From JAAYUD01 sp963676865 (GTDB lineage Bacteria > Bacteroidota > Bacteroidia > Bacteroidales > Bacteroidaceae), in contig CAXXSS010000001.1 in NCBI GenBank assembly GCA_963676865.2, positions 1,674,001 to 1,738,000 of the forward strand: a DNA stretch of 64,000 bases, given 5' to 3'. The notes beneath the pieces were generated by a model that did not search any database, had not been told where the DNA came from, and was given only the letters and a program-made list of their open reading frames with translations. The translations under genes were made by a program, and so were the position numbers. Below, in pieces: positions 60,049 to 64,000 of the stretch (its first letter is position 1; each line of letters opens with the position of its first letter).

Positions 60049-61629
60049 ATGAGAAAGGATGAGATTGTCGAACTGTTGAAGCAGCAAATAGGCAGCTATA
60101 AAAAGCTGATTGATGATTTGCGCGAACAAGAGAAAAGACAATCCGAGCAAATCACGGAACTTATAACGGAAGTGGCATCCCTGAGGGAGGCGCTCCTTCA
60201 GAAAGGTGAATCCCTGAGCAAACAGAAACGCGTCTGCAAGGGACTGGGCAAACTGATTGCCGTCACATCCGAGAAACAGCTCCCCCCGCCGGTGCTTCTT
60301 ACCGATGAGGAAAGGCGGCGGCAGGAAGAGGAAAGAAGCCTTCAGAGGAAGGCCCGGAAGAATAACGGGGCCAGGCGTGACATGCACGCGGACATGGAGG
60401 TGGAAGAACACGACATCTACCCCGAGCAGGCGGAGTTCGACAGGAACAAGGCTCGGCCGTTGTCGGAGAAGCTGCGTATATCCATCCGTTACGAATGCGT
60501 GCCCATGCGTTTCATTAAACACGTCTACAACATCCACTCTTATACACAAGACGGCCGCGTCTATACGGGCAAGACTCCCCCTTCGGCTTTCTTGAACTCC
60601 AATTACGACGCCTCCTTTATCGCCGGACTGATGGAGCTTCGCTACATACAATCCGTACCGATGGAACGAATCATCGGTTATTTTGAAAGCCATGGCTTCA
60701 CTCTGAAAAAGCCTACCGCCCATAAGCTGATCGAAAGAGCGTCCCTGTTGTTGGAGAATCTCTACAAGTGTACCAGGCAAACCGTTCTCCGGGATAATTA
60801 TATCTCCGCCGATGAGACGTATTACAAAATACTCGTCAGGGAGAAGAACGGCAAGGGTCGCGGAGTCAGAAAAGGGTACCTGTGGGTAATCATCGGAATG
60901 AGGAGTAAGCTGTTGTATGTACTTTACCAAGACGGTTCCCGGTCGGAAGATGTGATTCTTCGAGAGTTGGAAGACTACAGGGGCGTCATACAGAGCGACG
61001 GCTACTCTCCCTATCGGAAACTTCAAAAAGAAGGTTATCCCCATATCACGCGAATAGCCTGCCTGCAACACGTCAAACGGAAATTTATTGATTGCGGTGA
61101 GGACGAAGAGGCCGGAAAGATGGTGGGGTTGATCAATAAGCTGTATCACCGGGAGCACAAACATCGAATCGGAGAAAAGAACTGGACGGAAGAGAAGAAT
61201 CGTAGATTCCGAAACGAATATGCTCCTCCGGTCCTGGAAGAAATAAGGGCGCACCTCGATCGGATAGAATCAGGTCCCGGCCTGCTTCCCAAAAGCGAGC
61301 TATACGCGGCGGTCGTCTATATGAGAAATGAATGGGAGGCCATCGAGAACATCTTCAAGCACGGGGCGACAAGGCTGGACAATAATACGGTAGAGCGGAT
61401 GAACCGTTACTTCTCTATATCAAGAAGGAACTCTCTGTTTTTCGGCAGCCATAAAGGGGCCGAAAGGGGAGCCATACTCTACACGCTGGCATTGTCATGT
61501 CGCATGAATGGAATAAATCTGTTCCAATATCTCACCGATATCATCAACACGACAGCAGAGTGGCAACCCAACACGCCACTGGAAAAATATCGGGAACTAC
61601 TTCCTGACAGATACAAAAAAGACTCATAA
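60049..61629 (+). CDS. IS66-family transposase TnpC (copy C)
   Basis: 526 residues, intact. From about residue 145 onward it is identical to the copy A protein. In the first 140 residues it shares RKARKNN, HDIYPEQ and FDRNKARP with copy B, which suggests gene conversion or a mosaic origin. DDE motifs are as in the other copies. Confidence 0.95.
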   Translation: MRKDEIVELLKQQIGSYKKLIDDLREQEKRQSEQITELITEVASLREALLQKGESLSKQKRVCKGLGKLIAVTSEKQLPPPVLLTDEERRRQEEERSLQRKARKNNGARRDMHADMEVEEHDIYPEQAEFDRNKARPLSEKLRISIRYECVPMRFIKHVYNIHSYTQDGRVYTGKTPPSAFLNSNYDASFIAGLMELRYIQSVPMERIIGYFESHGFTLKKPTAHKLIERASLLLENLYKCTRQTVLRDNYISADETYYKILVREKNGKGRGVRKGYLWVIIGMRSKLLYVLYQDGSRSEDVILRELEDYRGVIQSDGYSPYRKLQKEGYPHITRIACLQHVKRKFIDCGEDEEAGKMVGLINKLYHREHKHRIGEKNWTEEKNRRFRNEYAPPVLEEIRAHLDRIESGPGLLPKSELYAAVVYMRNEWEAIENIFKHGATRLDNNTVERMNRYFSISRRNSLFFGSHKGAERGAILYTLALSCRMNGINLFQYLTDIINTTAEWQPNTPLEKYRELLPDRYKKDS

Positions 61630-61684
61630 ATAAAGAATTGTATTTTTTATTTTAAGAACAACGCATAATCGCGGAGACGCTTAC

Positions 61685-62236
61685 CCGAAAACGTTCCGAA
61701 AAACACAACTCTTGTACGCGAGTCTTCAAAAGCTGCTTATATCACTCATTCCCAATGCACTTTTGCAAAGTTCATAATTCATTGATTCTCAGAGAGAAGA
61801 TGCACTTTTTAGGTCCCGTTTTGCTCTCATATCTCAATATCTATCTGATATACAGTCGATAACGGTGACGGGAACAAGTACAAAAGTATTATAGAAAAAC
61901 ATCGAAATGATTCATGTCGGTGCGACCCCTTTTTGAGTAGTCAGGGAGACACGATTATTTCAATAAATTAGTATCGTCCTTATCTTCCTAAACGACATAT
62001 GCCCCTAAATTTGTTGACGTCCATACGTTTTCTGAAAAACTTATGGACGTCACCGAAAAAACTAACATACGACGATTGTGTCTATGCCGTAGGTTCGAAA
62101 ATTTATTTATGTGATGTCCGAATTGTTTCACTCATTTTAGATGCTGCTTTTATTTCTCCCGATATTCTCGTTGTCTATATTTAGGCTATTCAGAAGAGGA
62201 AATCAACAAAAAACGGAGAGTAGAGTATGCTTGGAA
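61685..62236. other. Intergenic region between IS66 copy C and the PAP2 gene
   Basis: This 552-bp region lies downstream of the PAP2 gene. It contains the CGTCCTTAT word at 61976-61984 and an imperfect palindrome at 62015-62052. A TACTTTTG-like box on the minus strand lies near 61880-61887. A 61-codon ORF at 61999-62184 runs across the palindrome and is unlikely to be real. Confidence 0.55.
62015..62052. repeat. Imperfect palindrome near 62.03 kb
   Basis: Seventeen-base arms with one mismatch (TGACGTCCATACGTTTT against the complement of AAAACTTATGGACGTCA) and a short loop of about four bases. It lies 31 bases after the CGTCCTTAT word at 61976. Confidence 0.75.
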
Positions 62237-63256
62237 TTAATTTCGATGGTTCTTTTCGTTCAGCGCATTGAAAAGTTTGCGAGGCATTAGAATAGGGTAG
62301 GCAAACCAATGTTTGTACATCATGCAAACAATGTAATAGATAATGAATGCCGTGACGAATCCCGAAATTGCATCAATCAGATAGTGGGCTTGTATGAAGA
62401 CGGTAGCTCCGCAAAGTAATAAATAGAAAGGTGTGAGACAGGCAAACAATTTCTTGCTGCCATGCCATGCAAATATCATGAGGATGGTAGAGATTCCCAC
62501 ATGGCTACTGGGAAATGCCGCAGTGGGGCGTTCGCCTATTGATTGAGAGTTTTCTACAAGATCGTAGAAGATGCCATGTTGATAATCTGCTCCGGGCAAC
62601 AACTCCTGATGATAGTTGAAGTAATCGCCAATATGAGGGAATATTCCTTTGGCTACATTATCCAGTCCAATAGCGGGGTAATAGAATTGTGGTCCGGCTA
62701 CAGGAATAAAGATATAGATAAGATAGTATATAAAGAAAGATGTGACGATAACGAAAGAATATTTCTCGAACAAATCATATTTTTTGATGAAATAATACAG
62801 CGCTACGGTAAGGATCATGGGATAGTAGGCAAAGTATCCCATATTGAAAGCTTCGCTAGCCCAATTGGACGAAAGCCAATGGCAGAACCAGAGTGCCGGT
62901 TGCGCGCCAAATAATCGCTGGTCGATACCGGCAAAAACATAATCCAAGTTAGGTAAGAAGCGATTGAATTCAAAAGTATCCGGATACCAATAAGAAAGCA
63001 AACTCATTTGGATTGCGATGCGGATAAAAGCCATGTACCGATAAGGAAATTGCTTGAATAAGTAAATCATGAATAGGGTCAACCCAAGGATAGCTGCTCG
63101 TTGGTAAAGCATTGACATGGGATGATTCATGCGGGGAAAAAGGTATAATATAAGAATGGAGGTAAGCAAATTGTATATTAATGCTACCTTCTCGACTGCA
63201 AACAAACCATTTTGTTTTTCTCCTACGCGATCGAACAAATCAACTTTTACAACCAT
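62237..63256 (-). CDS. PAP2/Aur1-like membrane phosphotransferase
   Basis: A 339-residue polytopic membrane protein of the PAP2 superfamily, with helices over most of its length. The conserved active-site boxes are GERPTAAFPSSHVGIS (the serine-histidine box) and FIQAHYLIDAISGFVTAF (the second histidine box, with aspartate). The size and layout resemble inositol-phosphorylceramide synthase (Aur1-like) and related enzymes of Bacteroides, so it may transfer a phospho-head group to a sphingolipid or hydrolyse a lipid phosphate. The start overlaps the stop of the neighbouring epimerase by 10 bases, so the two genes are probably co-transcribed. Confidence 0.8.
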   Translation of the reverse strand: MVVKVDLFDRVGEKQNGLFAVEKVALIYNLLTSILILYLFPRMNHPMSMLYQRAAILGLTLFMIYLFKQFPYRYMAFIRIAIQMSLLSYWYPDTFEFNRFLPNLDYVFAGIDQRLFGAQPALWFCHWLSSNWASEAFNMGYFAYYPMILTVALYYFIKKYDLFEKYSFVIVTSFFIYYLIYIFIPVAGPQFYYPAIGLDNVAKGIFPHIGDYFNYHQELLPGADYQHGIFYDLVENSQSIGERPTAAFPSSHVGISTILMIFAWHGSKKLFACLTPFYLLLCGATVFIQAHYLIDAISGFVTAFIIYYIVCMMYKHWFAYPILMPRKLFNALNEKNHRN

Positions 63257-64000
63257 CCTTCTTTTTTATACCATGCGATAGTTTCGGCAACACCACGTTT
63301 CAAATTGTATTCAGGTTCAAAACCTAATTCTTCTTGAGTAGGCGTCATGTCGCATCGCCAATTCCGCTGTTTCATTATTTTATACTTGTCAGAGTTCAAT
63401 GTTGAGCTCTTTCGCGACATTGTCGCGAACATTTCAGCCAACAAAGATACAACTTTTAAAATAATTAAAGGGCATTTTATATGGATAACAAACTTGCATC
63501 CCATTTCTTTTTGTATTAAATCGGAGAAAGAACGGCTTGGATACACTCCTCCATCGGTAACAAAGTAGGCTCTGCGAACTATTTCTTGCTTGATACAGAG
63601 AAATATAACGTTCACTACATCTTTTACATAAACAAAAGTCAGGTCTTGATGTTTGTAGCCTACAGCAAAATCGACATGCCGTTTGATACTTTTAGCCATG
63701 AGGAAATAATCTTTCTCGCGAGGGCCATAAACTCCTGTTGGGCGTATAAAGATATACGGGAAATCGCTGATGTTTTGCAAATATCTTTCTGATTTTCTTT
63801 TGCTAAGCCCATAGGCAGTATTGGGCATTATTGTATCATTCTCTTTGATGGGTTCTTCATTTTGTTCATGAATTGCGCCAAAGATGCTCAAGGTACTTAT
63901 ATAGATGAATTGTTTGGGAACCATGTCGAGCATACGAAGTGTATCGGCAAGGAGTTTGGTTTGTCCAAAGTTTATTTTGTCAAAATCTCTTTTGTCGGCA
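63247..64000 (-). CDS. NAD-dependent epimerase/dehydratase, partial (N-terminus beyond window)
   Basis: The frame runs off the window edge on the minus strand, so only the C-terminal about 250 residues are visible. Extended short-chain dehydrogenase features: STLSIFGA with the active-site serine, AYGLSKRKSERYL carrying the YxxxK catalytic pair, FIRPTGVYGPREKD and LTFVYVKDVVNVI. The N-terminal NAD-binding glycine motif lies outside. Such enzymes change sugar nucleotides or, in some cases, 3-beta-hydroxysteroid-like substrates. The link to the PAP2 gene suggests a lipid or cell-surface glycan role. Confidence 0.85.
   Translation of the reverse strand, partial: ADKRDFDKINFGQTKLLADTLRMLDMVPKQFIYISTLSIFGAIHEQNEEPIKENDTIMPNTAYGLSKRKSERYLQNISDFPYIFIRPTGVYGPREKDYFLMAKSIKRHVDFAVGYKHQDLTFVYVKDVVNVIFLCIKQEIVRRAYFVTDGGVYPSRSFSDLIQKEMGCKFVIHIKCPLIILKVVSLLAEMFATMSRKSSTLNSDKYKIMKQRNWRCDMTPTQEELGFEPEYNLKRGVAETIAWYKKEGWL

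Larger units (their letters stand above)
59134..61684 (+). mobile_element. IS66-family insertion sequence, copy C
   Basis: A 2551-bp copy in the same orientation as copies A and B, with a perfect 8-bp target duplication CCGAAAAC (59126-59133 and 61685-61692). The right inverted repeat has the same single mismatch as copy B. Its first 150 bases are more diverged (GGTAAGCTCCCGCTCG in place of CGTTTATCTCCCTCTCG), whereas the body nearly matches copy A. Confidence 0.96.

Noticed and set aside
59986..61254. Long minus-strand ORF of 422 codons opposite the IS66 copy C transposase (and similar 378-codon ORF at 6804-7940 opposite copy A)
   Set aside because: They lie antisense to clearly real transposases, have no family motifs and differ in length between near-identical copies.
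61999..62184. 61-codon plus-strand ORF between IS66 copy C and the PAP2 gene
   Set aside because: It runs through the imperfect palindrome at 62015-62052 and has no protein family features or ribosome-binding site.

Overview
The window looks like a chromosomal segment of an AT-rich Bacteroidales bacterium, most likely Bacteroides or a close relative. The evidence is an ECF sigma/FecR/SusC/SusD/GH92 glycan-uptake locus, repeated Bacteroidetes -7 promoter boxes (TAnnTTTG), a Bacteroides-type HU-like gene fragment, and a Bacteroidetes set of insertion sequences. No rRNA, tRNA or CRISPR array was seen.

Layout. 1-5.6 kb holds housekeeping and stress genes: the 3' end of hydF (hydrogenase maturation), an exported beta-propeller lactonase, tpx, a ferritin-like/VIT1 membrane fusion, the agmatine pathway pair aguA-aguB, and a small exported protein. 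5.8-12.8 kb is an insertion-sequence island with two head-to-tail 2551-bp IS66-family copies, a decayed HU-like gene, and an ISAs1-family element that landed inside a large palindrome. 13.2-35.2 kb is one long minus-strand cluster of 23 tightly packed genes that matches an aryl-polyene/flexirubin-type pathway. It encodes three complete ketosynthases, a ketosynthase-like chain-length-factor homologue, a half-size ketosynthase-like protein, two acyl carrier proteins, a ketoreductase, two hot-dog dehydratases, a thioesterase, an acyl-adenylating ligase, three acyltransferase domains, an O-methyltransferase, two CrtI-like FAD enzymes, a glycosyltransferase, LolA and an MMPL exporter fused to an acyltransferase. 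Together these could start, extend, methylate, attach and export a pigment-like polyene lipid. One good promoter precedes fabG.

35.3-46.3 kb carries a FetAB-like ABC transporter, a uracil permease, a GDSL hydrolase, a cobalamin adenosyltransferase, a DUF2795 protein, an ArnT-like transferase with convergent GtrB/GtrA-like genes, cysK and a MATE exporter. 46.5-55.8 kb is a compact polysaccharide-utilisation locus: ECF sigma, FecR anti-sigma, SusC with STN domain, SusD and a GH92 alpha-mannosidase. A truncated HU-like fragment lies between the sigma and anti-sigma genes. 56.4-61.7 kb is a second insertion-sequence island with IS1595-, IS3- and IS66-family elements. The window ends with a PAP2/Aur1-like membrane enzyme and a partial NAD-dependent epimerase.

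The least explained structures are intergenic clusters of large perfect palindromes near 12.85, 37.0, 56.15, 58.98 and 62.03 kb. They are built from short repeated words, and several share the word CGTCCTTAT. They are not simple terminators and no matching transposase is present. The IS66 copies at 5.8/8.5 kb and 59.1 kb are direct repeats bracketing about 48 kb, including the whole pigment-like cluster and the mannosidase locus.
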